Assembly: GCA_003600225.1 (NCBI GenBank)
Contig: QZFT01000011.1
Location: forward strand, 115,811-179,810
Reading direction: 5' to 3'
DNA from: Pseudonocardiaceae bacterium YIM PH 21723
GTDB lineage: Bacteria > Actinomycetota > Actinomycetes > Mycobacteriales > Pseudonocardiaceae
DNA: 64,000 nucleotides
Shown here: positions 1 to 7,777 of the stretch, in pieces
How the letters are laid out: the number at the start of each line of letters is the position of its first letter
Position numbering within the stretch: position 1 is the stretch's first letter
The notes under the pieces: generated by a model
Seen by the model: the letters and a program-made list of their open reading frames with translations, nothing else
Database searches by the model: none
Told to the model about the DNA's origin: nothing
Program-made: the position numbers and the translations under genes

Positions 1-159
1 CGACCAGCCAGCCGACCGCGAACGCGGTCAGCATGATGAGCGCCAGCGCACCCGCGCCGATCAGTGTCCACTGTCCGGCTTTTCGCCAGTTGACGCGCTG
101 TGCGCGCACCCGGTTCAGACGCACGGTTATGGCGGACTCCCCCGATGTCTGCTTCACGC
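1..159 (-). CDS. Class A penicillin-binding protein, N-terminal fragment (runs off window)
   Basis: Only the first 53 codons are present and the gene continues beyond the left edge. From a GTG at 159 it encodes a short basic cytoplasmic tail and then KAGQWTLIGAGALALIMLTA and further hydrophobic residues ending in GWLV. This layout matches the membrane anchors of the two penicillin-binding proteins just upstream on the same strand (KVRQWVLIGLAA...GWFV and KVRQWSLIGLAA...GWFV). I therefore infer a third tandem paralogue: a bitopic inner-membrane glycosyltransferase/transpeptidase whose catalytic domains lie outside the window. No clear Shine-Dalgarno sequence is visible, so a GTG further in is possible. 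The family call rests on the anchor similarity and context only; a different single-span membrane protein cannot be excluded. Confidence 0.55.
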
Positions 160-301
160 CACCGAAGGTAGTGGTTCCGTAGCCCGTTTGGGGGAGTCGC
201 ACGCCGTTGTGTCACGCTTATTACAGGGCCAATACCTTTTGTTCCACGGCTATTACACAAAGGGCGCAACTCGTCCGTTTGGTTCAGCCCGCATCGTGGC
301 A

Positions 302-750
302 CAAAGCGACTGGGCGGGCTGGGTCTGGTGCTTTGTCGAAGGCGGCTTTGGAGGGGGAGGCGGGTGGGCTGGGGCGTCTTTCCTGCCTGGCCGTTGGGTG
401 GGGGCACGCCGGTCTGGCTGTCGGGCGGGTTGGGCCCTGATCACTTCCGGTGCGGACCTGCGCGTAACTGGTGGGGCTACTGATGCCAGTGGTGCCCCTG
501 TGGGTGAATCGGTCGGCAATGTTCCATCTTCAAGATGGATCCGGGGCCCCGGATCCATCTTGAAGATGGAACAACACCTGAGTCCACAGTAGACAGTGGT
601 TGATTGCCGCGCCTGACCCCGCGCAGCGGGCCCGACCGCCCAGACAGGCGTGCGCCCACCCGACACGCAGGCAGGAAAGACGTGGCCCTCAGCCCATCTC
701 CCCCTCCAAAGCGTCTTTCCCCAAGCCACCAGACCCAGCCCGCGCAAAGC
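302..750. repeat. Large imperfect inverted-repeat element, copy 1
   Basis: The region between the truncated penicillin-binding protein gene and the next terminator is almost wholly self-complementary. The left half (GGGCTGGGTCTGGTG, then GGCTTTGGAGGGGGAG, then GTCTTTCCTGCCTG) recurs as its reverse complement in the right half (CTTTCCTGCCTGCGTGTC read on the minus strand, then CACCAGACCCAGCCC). At the centre, 520-573 is a perfect 54-bp palindrome with no loop. A second copy lies at about 8921-9380 in the opposite orientation. The frames crossing it look like shadows with no credible start or family. No transposase is present, so if it moves it would be a MITE-like, non-autonomous element; a giant cruciform or structured RNA are alternatives. 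Outer boundaries are approximate. Confidence 0.75.
520..573. repeat. Perfect 54-bp palindrome at core of repeat copy 1
   Basis: Each 27-base arm reads TGTTCCATCTTCAAGATGG followed by ATCCGGGG, and the two arms meet without a loop at GGGGCCCC. Each arm contains a further near-palindrome (CCATCTTCAAGATGG), so several alternative cruciforms are possible. Copy 2 has ATTTGGGG/CCCCAAAT where this one has ATCCGGGG/CCCCGGAT, so both bases changed on both sides and pairing was kept. Confidence 0.9.
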
Positions 751-782
751 GATGGGCCCCGATCCGGAGATCGGGGCCCATC
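751..782 (-). terminator. Hairpin terminator after PBP gene
   Basis: Two perfect 14-base arms (GATGGGCCCCGATC and its complement) with a four-base loop CGGA end six bases past the stop codon of the minus-strand penicillin-binding protein gene. No T-tract follows, as is common for actinobacterial terminators. Confidence 0.75.
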
Positions 783-787
783 TGCGT

Positions 788-3073
788 CTATTCCTCGTTG
801 CTGCGCGGCGTTCCGCCGCCGCCTCCGCCCCCGCCGCCGGGGAATGTCGGCGGGCCGGGCCGGGTCGGTGGATCCGACGGCTCCGTCGTCGGCGGCTTGC
901 TGGTCGGCGGCTTCGGGCAGTTGATACCCGGGATGCACGGCTTGTTGGTGGTGCTCGGGTCCGGGTCTTCCCCGCCGGAGGTCGTGGTCGGCGGGATCAG
1001 CGTGACCGAGGTCGGCCGCGGGGCGTTGGTGAACGTGTCGTCACCGTTGTTATTGCCGCCTCCGCCGAAGAACTTGGTCGCCGGCAGGAATCGGTCCATC
1101 GGCTTGCCCGCCAGGTAGCCGTTCAGGAACGACTTCCAGATGCAGGCCGGCTCGTCGGCGCCGTAGATGTCGTGTGCTTCCACCGAGTTCGAGCTGCGGC
1201 ACGGGAAGTTGCCCTTGAGCGCGATGGGTCCGTTGGACTTCGGGTCGTCCGCGCCCACCCACACCGCGGTGGAGACCTGCGGGGTGTAGCCGACGAACCA
1301 GGCCTGGGTGTTCTCGTTGGGCGCCATGCCCTCCGCGCCCTGGACCGTTCCACTCTTCGCGGCCGCGGGCCGGTTGTTCGCCAGACGGGCGCCGGAGTAG
1401 GGCACCACGGCCTCCATCGCCCTGGTCACCGTGCGGGCGATGTCGGTGTTGTTCTGCGCGTTGGCCTCATCGAACACCGGCTTGTTCTTCGCCTCGAAGT
1501 GCCACATGTCCGTGCCCTTGTCATCGATGATCTTCGCGATGAAGTGCACGTCGTTCCGCTTGCCGTCGTTCACGAAGCTGCCGAACGCGTTGGCCATGTC
1601 CTTCGGGGTGACGGTGTACTCGCCCAGCGCGATACCGGCGTTCGTCACGCCGTCCGCTCCCTGAAGCGTCTTGACCGTTTTGCCGTCGCTGGTGAACTTC
1701 TCCGGGATGCCCGCCTCGTGCGCCGCGTCGGCGATCTGCGGCGGGGTCACGTCGCCCTTGGTCACCATGTCGATGAACACCGTGTTGATCGACTGCCGGA
1801 TGCCCTCCCACAGCGAGCAGCGGCTGCAGGTCGGCGTGCCCGCGTTCTGCACCTCGACACCCGGCGCGTAGCCGGGGAAGACCTGCGGCAGGCCGGTGTA
1901 GGTCCGGTTCGGGCTGATGTTGTTCTTCAGCGCCGCGGTCAACGCGAACGGCTTGAACGTGGAGCCCGGCGGCTGGGCGCGGCTCGCATAGTCCAGGAAC
2001 CGCTCGTTGTTCCGCTCGCCGCCGTAGTAGGCCAGCACACCGCCGGTCCGCGGGTCGGTCGCCACCAGCGCCGAACGCAGGTTGGCGGGCTGGTTGGCCA
2101 TGATCTCGCGGGCCGCCTCGATCGCCCGGTCCTGGGCGCCCTTGTCGATCGTCGTGACGACCTTGTAGCCCTTGGCGGAGATGGTCGCCGCGCCGATACC
2201 GCCCGTGTCGCCGTTGGCCAGTTCGTCGTTGACCTGGTTCTTGATGTACTGGTTCGGGCCGGATCCGGAGCCCAGGAACGGCTGGATGTTCTCCGGGAAC
2301 TTCAGGCCCGCCCGGTCCGCCTGGCTCATGAGGTTGTTCTTGTTCAGCTGGGCCTGCACGTACTTGAACCGCTCGACGCTCACCTCGTTGGGCAACGTGT
2401 TGCCCGAGCTGGGCTGCTGGATCAAGCCGGCCAGCAGGGCGGACTCGCTGGGGGTGAGCTCCTTGGCGGAGTGGCCGAAGTAGGCCTTCGCCGCCTCCTG
2501 CACCCCGTAGGCGTCGCGTCCGAAGTAGATGGTGTTCAGGTAGCCGGTGATGATCTCGTCCTTGGTCGCGACGCTGGTCATCTTGGCCGCGGAGACGATC
2601 TCGACGAACTTCCGGGTGATCGTCGGCGCATCGCTCGCGGTGGCCACCTTGATGTACTGCTGGGTGATGCCGGAACCGCCGGACTGGTCGACCAGTCCGA
2701 GCTGGCCGGCCACCGCACGCACCACGCCGAGCGGGTCGAAGCCCCGGTTGGACAGGAACGTCGGGTCCTCGGCGGCCATGGCCGCGTCCCGCATGCTCTG
2801 CGCGATGTCACCGGAGCCGACGATCGTGCGCGGCTTGCCGGTGATCTTGCCCAGCTCGGTGACGCCGTCGTTGTACATCAACGTGACGCCCTGGCCCTGC
2901 TTGGCGGCGATCTGCTGTGGGGTGTCCACATCGATCACGAACCAGCCGATGATGAAGGCGATACCGGGGATCAGGATGGCAGCGGCCAGCCCGATCAACA
3001 CCCACTGCCGGACCTTCGCCCACCTGCCCGCCTCTGGCTCGGGCGTATCCGGTTCCAGCTCTTGCACACTCAT
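788..3073 (-). CDS. Class A penicillin-binding protein (glycosyltransferase/transpeptidase)
   Basis: A bifunctional peptidoglycan synthase of about 761 residues, anchored in the membrane with both catalytic domains outside. A short cytoplasmic tail is followed by one membrane span (about 24-46). The GT51 glycosyltransferase domain has its catalytic Glu in EDPTFLSNRGFD (about 102) and GGSGITQQYIK (about 132). The transpeptidase domain has STFK (Ser about 371), SIN (about 428) and KSG (about 573). The C-terminus is a low-complexity Pro/Thr/Gly tail with a run of glycines. ATG 3073 is chosen because the protein then starts just before the anchor; GTG 3118 in the same frame adds 15 residues, and neither has an ideal ribosome site. 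It lies between two paralogues on the same strand but has its own terminators on both sides, so it may be transcribed separately. Confidence 0.93.
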   Translation of the reverse strand: MSVQELEPDTPEPEAGRWAKVRQWVLIGLAAAILIPGIAFIIGWFVIDVDTPQQIAAKQGQGVTLMYNDGVTELGKITGKPRTIVGSGDIAQSMRDAAMAAEDPTFLSNRGFDPLGVVRAVAGQLGLVDQSGGSGITQQYIKVATASDAPTITRKFVEIVSAAKMTSVATKDEIITGYLNTIYFGRDAYGVQEAAKAYFGHSAKELTPSESALLAGLIQQPSSGNTLPNEVSVERFKYVQAQLNKNNLMSQADRAGLKFPENIQPFLGSGSGPNQYIKNQVNDELANGDTGGIGAATISAKGYKVVTTIDKGAQDRAIEAAREIMANQPANLRSALVATDPRTGGVLAYYGGERNNERFLDYASRAQPPGSTFKPFALTAALKNNISPNRTYTGLPQVFPGYAPGVEVQNAGTPTCSRCSLWEGIRQSINTVFIDMVTKGDVTPPQIADAAHEAGIPEKFTSDGKTVKTLQGADGVTNAGIALGEYTVTPKDMANAFGSFVNDGKRNDVHFIAKIIDDKGTDMWHFEAKNKPVFDEANAQNNTDIARTVTRAMEAVVPYSGARLANNRPAAAKSGTVQGAEGMAPNENTQAWFVGYTPQVSTAVWVGADDPKSNGPIALKGNFPCRSSNSVEAHDIYGADEPACIWKSFLNGYLAGKPMDRFLPATKFFGGGGNNNGDDTFTNAPRPTSVTLIPPTTTSGGEDPDPSTTNKPCIPGINCPKPPTSKPPTTEPSDPPTRPGPPTFPGGGGGGGGGTPRSNEE

Positions 3074-3392
3074 CGCGACATCACGTCTTACATCTCCGTG
3101 TTCGTGCTCTGGGGCCACTCGAACGGCGCAAGCCTACGGGCTCCGCGCGTTTTGCGGCAGGAGCAGGACTACGCCTGGAGTACTGCGGTACCCGAGGACG
3201 GTCCACCTATAAAGACGGACCATCCGGTCGAGTGGTTGCTCGTCCGGCCGTCGCGATACCGGGCGAGCCCCCTGCCGGGCTCAGTGCCGGCCGGTCAGCC
3301 GCATGGTGTTGCCCTGGAACTTGCAGCCGGCTGCGGCCGCCGTCACGGGACCAGAGAATTCGAATACGACTCGGCGAGCTGACCCCAATAAA
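3074..3392. promoter_or_regulatory. Upstream region of the PBP gene (leader/promoter, no gene seen)
   Basis: This gap separates the terminator of the upstream penicillin-binding protein gene from the start of the next one. It contains no convincing coding frame. Around 3198-3221 an inverted GGTCC...GGACC repeat flanks an AT-rich TATAAAG/CTTTATA core, read as TTTATAGG toward the downstream gene, which could be part of a promoter or operator. I could not match a well-spaced -35 box, so this is only a candidate control region. Confidence 0.3.
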
Positions 3393-3433
3393 CGGCGCGG
3401 GCCCCGATCGACATTCGATCGGGGCCCGCGCCG
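3393..3433 (-). terminator. Strong hairpin terminator after ponA-type gene
   Basis: Two perfect 19-base GC-rich arms (CGGCGCGGGCCCCGATCGA and its complement) enclose a three-base loop. The hairpin begins four bases past the stop codon of the minus-strand gene and is not followed by a T-tract. Confidence 0.8.
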
Positions 3434-3436
3434 TGG

Positions 3437-6400
3437 TCATCTACCGAGATCCGGTGGCTGGTTCGGCCTTCCTGGCCTGCCCGGTTTCGTCGTTTCCGAC
3501 GGCTGGTTCGGATCGGTCGGGTCGCCCGGCTTGGGCGTCGTGGTCCGGTAGCAGCTCGGCGGCGGGATCAGCGAGCTGCACCGCGGGTCCTTGGCCGGGT
3601 TCCGCTCGTCATCCTCACTGGACGGCTTCGTCGACGTCGTGCTCGGCTTCGCCGAGCTGGACGAGGGCACGTCCTCCTGAGTGTCGCCCATGATCGTCGC
3701 CGGCGGGAACGCCTCTTGCTTCGAGTTCGCCAGGTAGTCGTTCATGAACTTCTGCCAGATGTAACCCGGCTCGGCAGCACCGTAGATCGGGTGGTTCCGG
3801 CCCCGGGTGGCACTGACGTAGTTGCCGCGAATCGCCTGCTGATTGCCCTTGGCGCCGACCCAGACCGCGGTGGACACGCTCGGGGTGAAGCCGACCATCC
3901 AGGCCGCCGAGTTCTCGATGGTGCTGCCCGGAAGCTGAACCGTTCCGGTCTTGGCGCCGGTCGGCCGGCCGCCCTTCAGCCCGATGCCCGAGGAGCCGGC
4001 GATCGGTTGCAGCGTCTTGGTCACGTTGCGGGCGATCTGCTTGTTGCGCGACGGGTTGTTCTCGTCGAAGGCGAGCGATTCTTCCTTCTTCGCACTCCAC
4101 ACCGGCTCGCCGCTGACCGGATTGATGATCTTCTCGATGACGTGTGCCTGGTGCTTGACGCCGTCATTGGCGAAGGTGCCGTAGGCATTGGCCATGTCGA
4201 CCGTCCGCACGCCGTACTGGCCGAGCGCGATACCGGCCTCGATCGAACCGTCCGCCTCCTGCAGGGACGGCTTACCGTTCGGGAGCAGCTCCGGGATGCC
4301 GGCTTCCAGCGCCGCCCGGCGCACGTTCTGCACCTTGGTCTTGAGCGCCATGTCCACGAAGACCGTGTTCACCGAATTCTGCATGGCGACGGCGGCATTG
4401 ATGTTTCCGTATCCCTTGCCCTCCGAGTTGGACACCTCGTAGTGGCCCTGGAAGGTGCGGGGGGAGCTGCCGTCGTAGTGGTCGTAGATGCTGCCGCCCT
4501 GCTCCAGCGAGGCGGCCATCACGAACGGCTTGAACGAGGAGCCGGGCTGGAGCGGGTTGGACCCGAAGTCGAACTGTGAATCATCGTCGAACGTGCCGCC
4601 GTAATAGGCGATGATGCCGCCGGTCTTCGGGTCGGTGGCCACCAGCGAGGTACGCAGGTATTCCGGCTGGTCCTGCATGATCGCCGCGGCTGCCTGCTCG
4701 GCCTTGGTCTGGGCCTGCTCATTGATCGTGGTGACGATCCGATAGCCCTTGGTGCGCACCGTGTTCGCATCCAGGCCGGTCTTCTTCAGCTCGTCCAGCA
4801 CCAGGTTCTTGATGTACACCTTGGGGCCGTCGGCCAGGCTGATCGTCGGGTTCTTGGTCTCCGGGAACGCCATGCCCTTGCGATCGGACTCCTTGAGCGA
4901 GCCGTTCTTCACCATCGCGTCCAGCGCGTACTCGAACCGGTCGTGAATGACCTGCGGGAACGTCTTGGTGTTGCCCTGACTCGGGCGCTGGATCAGGCCG
5001 GCCAGCAGTGCCGACTGCTGGACGGTGAGTTCACTGGCATGGACGCCGAAGTAGGCCTTGGCGGCCTCCTCGATGCCGTATCCGGTGCGGCCGAAGAAGA
5101 CCGTGTTCAGGTAGCCGGTGAGGATGACGTCCTTGTCGTAGCTGGACGTCATCTTGGCCGCCATGACCATTTCCTTGAACTTACGGGTGTACGAGTACTC
5201 GTCGTTGTCCGTCGCGACCTTGATGTACTGCTGGGTGATACCGGAACCACCGGACTTGCCGACCAGGCCGGCCTGGCCGGCCACCGCACGCAGCACGCCC
5301 AGCGGGTCGAAGCCCTTGTTGGTCAGGAAGCTCGGGTCCTCGGCGGCGATGGCCGCGTCCTTCATGTGCTGGCTGATCTGGTTGCTCGGCAGCACCGTCC
5401 GGTTCGGGTTGCTTCCCGAGTCCTTCACCATCTGGCTGCCGTCGGTGTAGGCGATGGTGATGCCCGACTGCTGCTTGGCGGCGATCTCGTTGGGATCCGG
5501 CGGGGAGAAGACGAACCAGCCGATGATGAAGGCGACACCGGGGATCAGCACGCAGGCGGCCAGGCCGATGAGCGACCACTGGCGGACCTTGGGCCAGTTG
5601 ATGTCGATCCGGCGCGGGCCGTCTCCCTCGCCGTCACCGGGGCCGCCGGGGCCCTGCGGACCGCGGGGCGGTGGCGGGGTGTTGGCCTGGATCTGGGTGG
5701 CGGGTGTGCCGTCCGGATGGGTCAGCAGGGCCGGTTCCGGCCTGCCGGGGATCCTGCCCGCCGGGGTCGGCGGGATGACCTCGGTCTGCGCCTCACCGGG
5801 CTTCGGCGGGCGGGCGCCACCCGGAGTCGGCGGCATGATCTGGGTCTGCGCGGCGGCCGGGTCCATCGGCGGGCGCTGCGGCGGCGGGCCCTGGCGCATG
5901 CCGTTCTGCGGCGCCGGGCCGCCGGGGCGGTTGCCGTTCGGTAAAGGCACGGCCGGGATGGTCGGCGCGGCTTGAGCTGCTGCGGGCTGCTGTGGCTTGG
6001 GTGCCTGCTGCTGCGGTTGCTGCGCGCCGGGTGCGCCCGGAGCTCCCGGCGTCGGGCGCTTGGCGAAGATGGTGGGCTGCGCGTCGTTCTTCGGCCGCTG
6101 GGTGATCGGCGGCGGCGGAGCGGGCGCCATCGCCGCTGCCGCAGCCGCGGGCGGCGTGGCCTGCGGGGCGGCCGGGCGCTGCTGGGGGCCGGACTGCTGG
6201 GGACCGGTGGGCCGCTGGATGGCAGCCGCCTGCTGCGGGCCGGGCTGCTGTGGAGCCTGCTGAGGAGGCTGAGGGGCGGCCTGCGGCTGTGCCGGGGCCG
6301 GGCCCGGCGGAGGCGTCACCGGCCGCTGAAGGGGCCCTGACTGCCGCTGCGGGGCGTTCTGTTGCGGCTTGGGGCCGTTCGCGTTGACTGTCTCGTCCTC

Positions 6401-6496
6401 GTCATCGTCCCAGTCGGGCATCCACTGACCGGTGTTCTCGGTCGGTGCGTGCCCTGCAGGGTTCTGATGTGGGTTCAATTTGGGGTCGTCGCTCAC
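3437..6496 (-). CDS. ponA: Class A penicillin-binding protein with long Pro/Gln-rich cytoplasmic domain (PonA1-like)
   Basis: Bifunctional peptidoglycan glycosyltransferase/transpeptidase of 1019 residues. About 300 cytoplasmic residues rich in Pro, Gln and Ala come first, then a membrane span (about 307-329). The GT51 domain has EDPSFLTNKGFD (Glu about 386) and GGSGITQQYIK; the transpeptidase has SSFK (about 653), SVN (about 708) and KTG (about 849). The tail is Pro/Ser/Thr-rich. The start is GTG 6496, with GGAAGG seven bases upstream. Next to DUF5318, PadR and ino1 genes, it sits as ponA1 does in mycobacteria, so I infer it is the PonA1 orthologue and the other two PBP genes are duplicates. 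The cytoplasmic domain carries TQIMPPTP and TEVIPPTP repeats resembling serine/threonine-kinase acceptor sites, a possible route for control of cell-wall growth. Confidence 0.95.
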   Translation of the reverse strand: MSDDPKLNPHQNPAGHAPTENTGQWMPDWDDDEDETVNANGPKPQQNAPQRQSGPLQRPVTPPPGPAPAQPQAAPQPPQQAPQQPGPQQAAAIQRPTGPQQSGPQQRPAAPQATPPAAAAAAMAPAPPPPITQRPKNDAQPTIFAKRPTPGAPGAPGAQQPQQQAPKPQQPAAAQAAPTIPAVPLPNGNRPGGPAPQNGMRQGPPPQRPPMDPAAAQTQIMPPTPGGARPPKPGEAQTEVIPPTPAGRIPGRPEPALLTHPDGTPATQIQANTPPPPRGPQGPGGPGDGEGDGPRRIDINWPKVRQWSLIGLAACVLIPGVAFIIGWFVFSPPDPNEIAAKQQSGITIAYTDGSQMVKDSGSNPNRTVLPSNQISQHMKDAAIAAEDPSFLTNKGFDPLGVLRAVAGQAGLVGKSGGSGITQQYIKVATDNDEYSYTRKFKEMVMAAKMTSSYDKDVILTGYLNTVFFGRTGYGIEEAAKAYFGVHASELTVQQSALLAGLIQRPSQGNTKTFPQVIHDRFEYALDAMVKNGSLKESDRKGMAFPETKNPTISLADGPKVYIKNLVLDELKKTGLDANTVRTKGYRIVTTINEQAQTKAEQAAAAIMQDQPEYLRTSLVATDPKTGGIIAYYGGTFDDDSQFDFGSNPLQPGSSFKPFVMAASLEQGGSIYDHYDGSSPRTFQGHYEVSNSEGKGYGNINAAVAMQNSVNTVFVDMALKTKVQNVRRAALEAGIPELLPNGKPSLQEADGSIEAGIALGQYGVRTVDMANAYGTFANDGVKHQAHVIEKIINPVSGEPVWSAKKEESLAFDENNPSRNKQIARNVTKTLQPIAGSSGIGLKGGRPTGAKTGTVQLPGSTIENSAAWMVGFTPSVSTAVWVGAKGNQQAIRGNYVSATRGRNHPIYGAAEPGYIWQKFMNDYLANSKQEAFPPATIMGDTQEDVPSSSSAKPSTTSTKPSSEDDERNPAKDPRCSSLIPPPSCYRTTTPKPGDPTDPNQPSETTKPGRPGRPNQPPDLGR

Positions 6497-6609
6497 GAAA
6501 TGGCCTTCCAGATCGACGCTTCGGGGCGCCGGTGCTGTTTGTCCGCCGTCTGCGCCTTTACCTCATACGCGGATTAACTTGTCCGAGGCGCCGGGCGATG
6601 CGCGTCACG

Positions 6610-7014
6610 TCACTCCGCTGCTGTCCGTCGCCGGGTCCGAGGGGTTGTCGATTCCCCGGTTCCCAGGGCATAAGACTGCACCAGGTGGTTCCAGCTACAA
6701 GTTCGGCATACCTCTACAACGTAGACGGAGAACTCTTCGAACAGGTTGGCCATCCGCAGCAACTCTTCGCTGGACCGAGCCGAACCCGATGCGTGCTTGA
6801 GTTCGTCTCCATACACCCACGACACCAGCGTGAGCTGCTCCTTACGGCAAACCGGACACGTGATGCTACTCGGTGAGCCGTGGAACTTCGCAGCTCGCAG
6901 CAGGTAGGGACTCGCGTCACACACCTCGTTGATCCCGGTGCGGCCGGCGTAGACACCCGCGAGCAGCGCACGGCGCTGCAACGCGTAGTCGACGATCTGC
7001 CGCTGGGTTCGCAC
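6610..7014 (-). CDS. DUF5318 family protein
   Basis: A small soluble protein of about 134 residues. The N-terminal block QRQIVDYALQRRALLAGVYA, the Cys pair in TCPVCRKEQL, the DELKHASGSARS segment and the closing EVCRTCSWNHLVQSYALG are typical of the actinobacterial DUF5318 family. CPVC and CRTC form a four-Cys set that could hold a zinc ion. Function is unknown. The GTG at 7014 (VRTQRQIV...) matches the start I recall for the family; an ATG at 7047 is possible, and neither has a strong ribosome site. It lies 113 bases upstream of the ponA-type gene on the same strand, the same order as in mycobacteria, which suggests a link to cell-wall synthesis but does not prove one. Confidence 0.85.
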   Translation of the reverse strand: MRTQRQIVDYALQRRALLAGVYAGRTGINEVCDASPYLLRAAKFHGSPSSITCPVCRKEQLTLVSWVYGDELKHASGSARSSEELLRMANLFEEFSVYVVEVCRTCSWNHLVQSYALGTGESTTPRTRRRTAAE

Positions 7015-7124
7015 ACAGGACAGAGTACGTGCATGGTGCCGAGGCACGTTGGGCCGATCGGGGCAGGGTGATCTGGCCCACCATCACGTTGCGTGCGTAG
7101 ATCGACGATGGAACGGGCATTGAT

Positions 7125-7143
7125 GTATCGGAGCGATATAGTG
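7125..7143. promoter_or_regulatory. Candidate PadR operator/promoter
   Basis: Between the divergent DUF5318 and padR genes the sequence TATCGGAGCGATA is a 5-3-5 inverted repeat, 30-45 bases before the padR start and inside an AT-rich patch. PadR proteins commonly repress their own genes by binding a short dyad in this position. The assignment is by position and symmetry only. Confidence 0.3.
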
Positions 7144-7169
7144 AGATAAGCCATTCGAGGAGGATCCCC

Positions 7170-7715
7170 GTGCTGGAACTGGCCGTCCTGGGTCTGCTGC
7201 ACGAGGCCCCGATGCACGGTTACGAACTCCGGAAACGCCTGGGATCCCTGCTCGGCGGCCTCCGGGCCTTCTCCTACGGCTCGCTCTATCCGACCCTGCG
7301 CAGGCTGCTCCAGGCGGAGTTGATCGCCGAGGAGGGTGATGAACCCGACGCCCGGCTGGCCTGGAATCGGCGGGCGCGCAGGGTATACAAGCTGACTGCG
7401 GAAGGTAAAGAGCGATTCGCGGAACTGCTGGCCGAAGGTGGCCCGCAGACATGGGAGGACTCCTCGTTCGGGGTCCACCTGGCGTTCTTCTCCCGCACGC
7501 CCGCCGAGACGCGCATGCGCATTCTGGAGGGCAGGCGGCGGCGAGTGGAGGAACGGCGCGACGGCTTGCGAACCGTAATGGGACGAGCGGGCGAACATAT
7601 CGACCGGTACACCCGCGAACTGCACCGCCTCGGGCTGGAAAGTACCGAGCGGGAAGTGCGGTGGCTCAACGAGCTCATCGCAAGTGAAAAAGCCGAACAA
7701 GATCCACAGGAATGA
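7170..7715 (+). CDS. PadR family transcriptional regulator
   Basis: A 181-residue DNA-binding protein. The N-terminal winged helix (LAVLGLLHEAPMHGYELRKR, then FSYGSLYPTLRRLL, then the wing around RRARRVYKLTAEGKERF) is characteristic of PadR repressors. The C-terminal half is helical (EGRRRRVEERRDGLRT, then HRLGLESTEREVRWLNELIA) and would form the dimer and ligand-binding module of the longer PadR subgroup. The start is GTG 7170 with GAGGAGG well placed before it. It lies 62 bases upstream of ino1 on the same strand. The same pair exists in mycobacteria, so it probably controls itself and perhaps inositol synthesis; the ligand is unknown. Confidence 0.92.
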   Translation: MLELAVLGLLHEAPMHGYELRKRLGSLLGGLRAFSYGSLYPTLRRLLQAELIAEEGDEPDARLAWNRRARRVYKLTAEGKERFAELLAEGGPQTWEDSSFGVHLAFFSRTPAETRMRILEGRRRRVEERRDGLRTVMGRAGEHIDRYTRELHRLGLESTEREVRWLNELIASEKAEQDPQE

Positions 7716-7719
7716 TCCT

Positions 7720-7747
7720 GCCGCCGAGGTTGCTGTACCTCTGCGGC
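7720..7747 (+). promoter_or_regulatory. Hairpin in padR-ino1 spacer (attenuator or processing site)
   Basis: GCCGCCGAGGT and ACCTCTGCGGC form an 11-base stem with one mismatch and a six-base loop. It begins just after the padR stop and ends about 30 bases before the ino1 start, with no T-tract after it. It could partly terminate padR readthrough, shield the ino1 leader or be a processing site. Confidence 0.45.
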
Positions 7748-7777
7748 GTAGAAGCGAAAAAATAGGAGGAGCCGGCC

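Noticed and set aside
188..600. Reading frames inside repeat copy 1
   Set aside because: Frames cross the palindrome on both strands, have no family and no ribosome site, and arise from GC-rich repeat sequence.
650..3382. Plus-strand reading frame of about 910 codons opposite the PBP gene
   Set aside because: It is a GC-bias shadow of the penicillin-binding protein gene: Arg/Val-rich, no domain, and its start lies in the repeat element.
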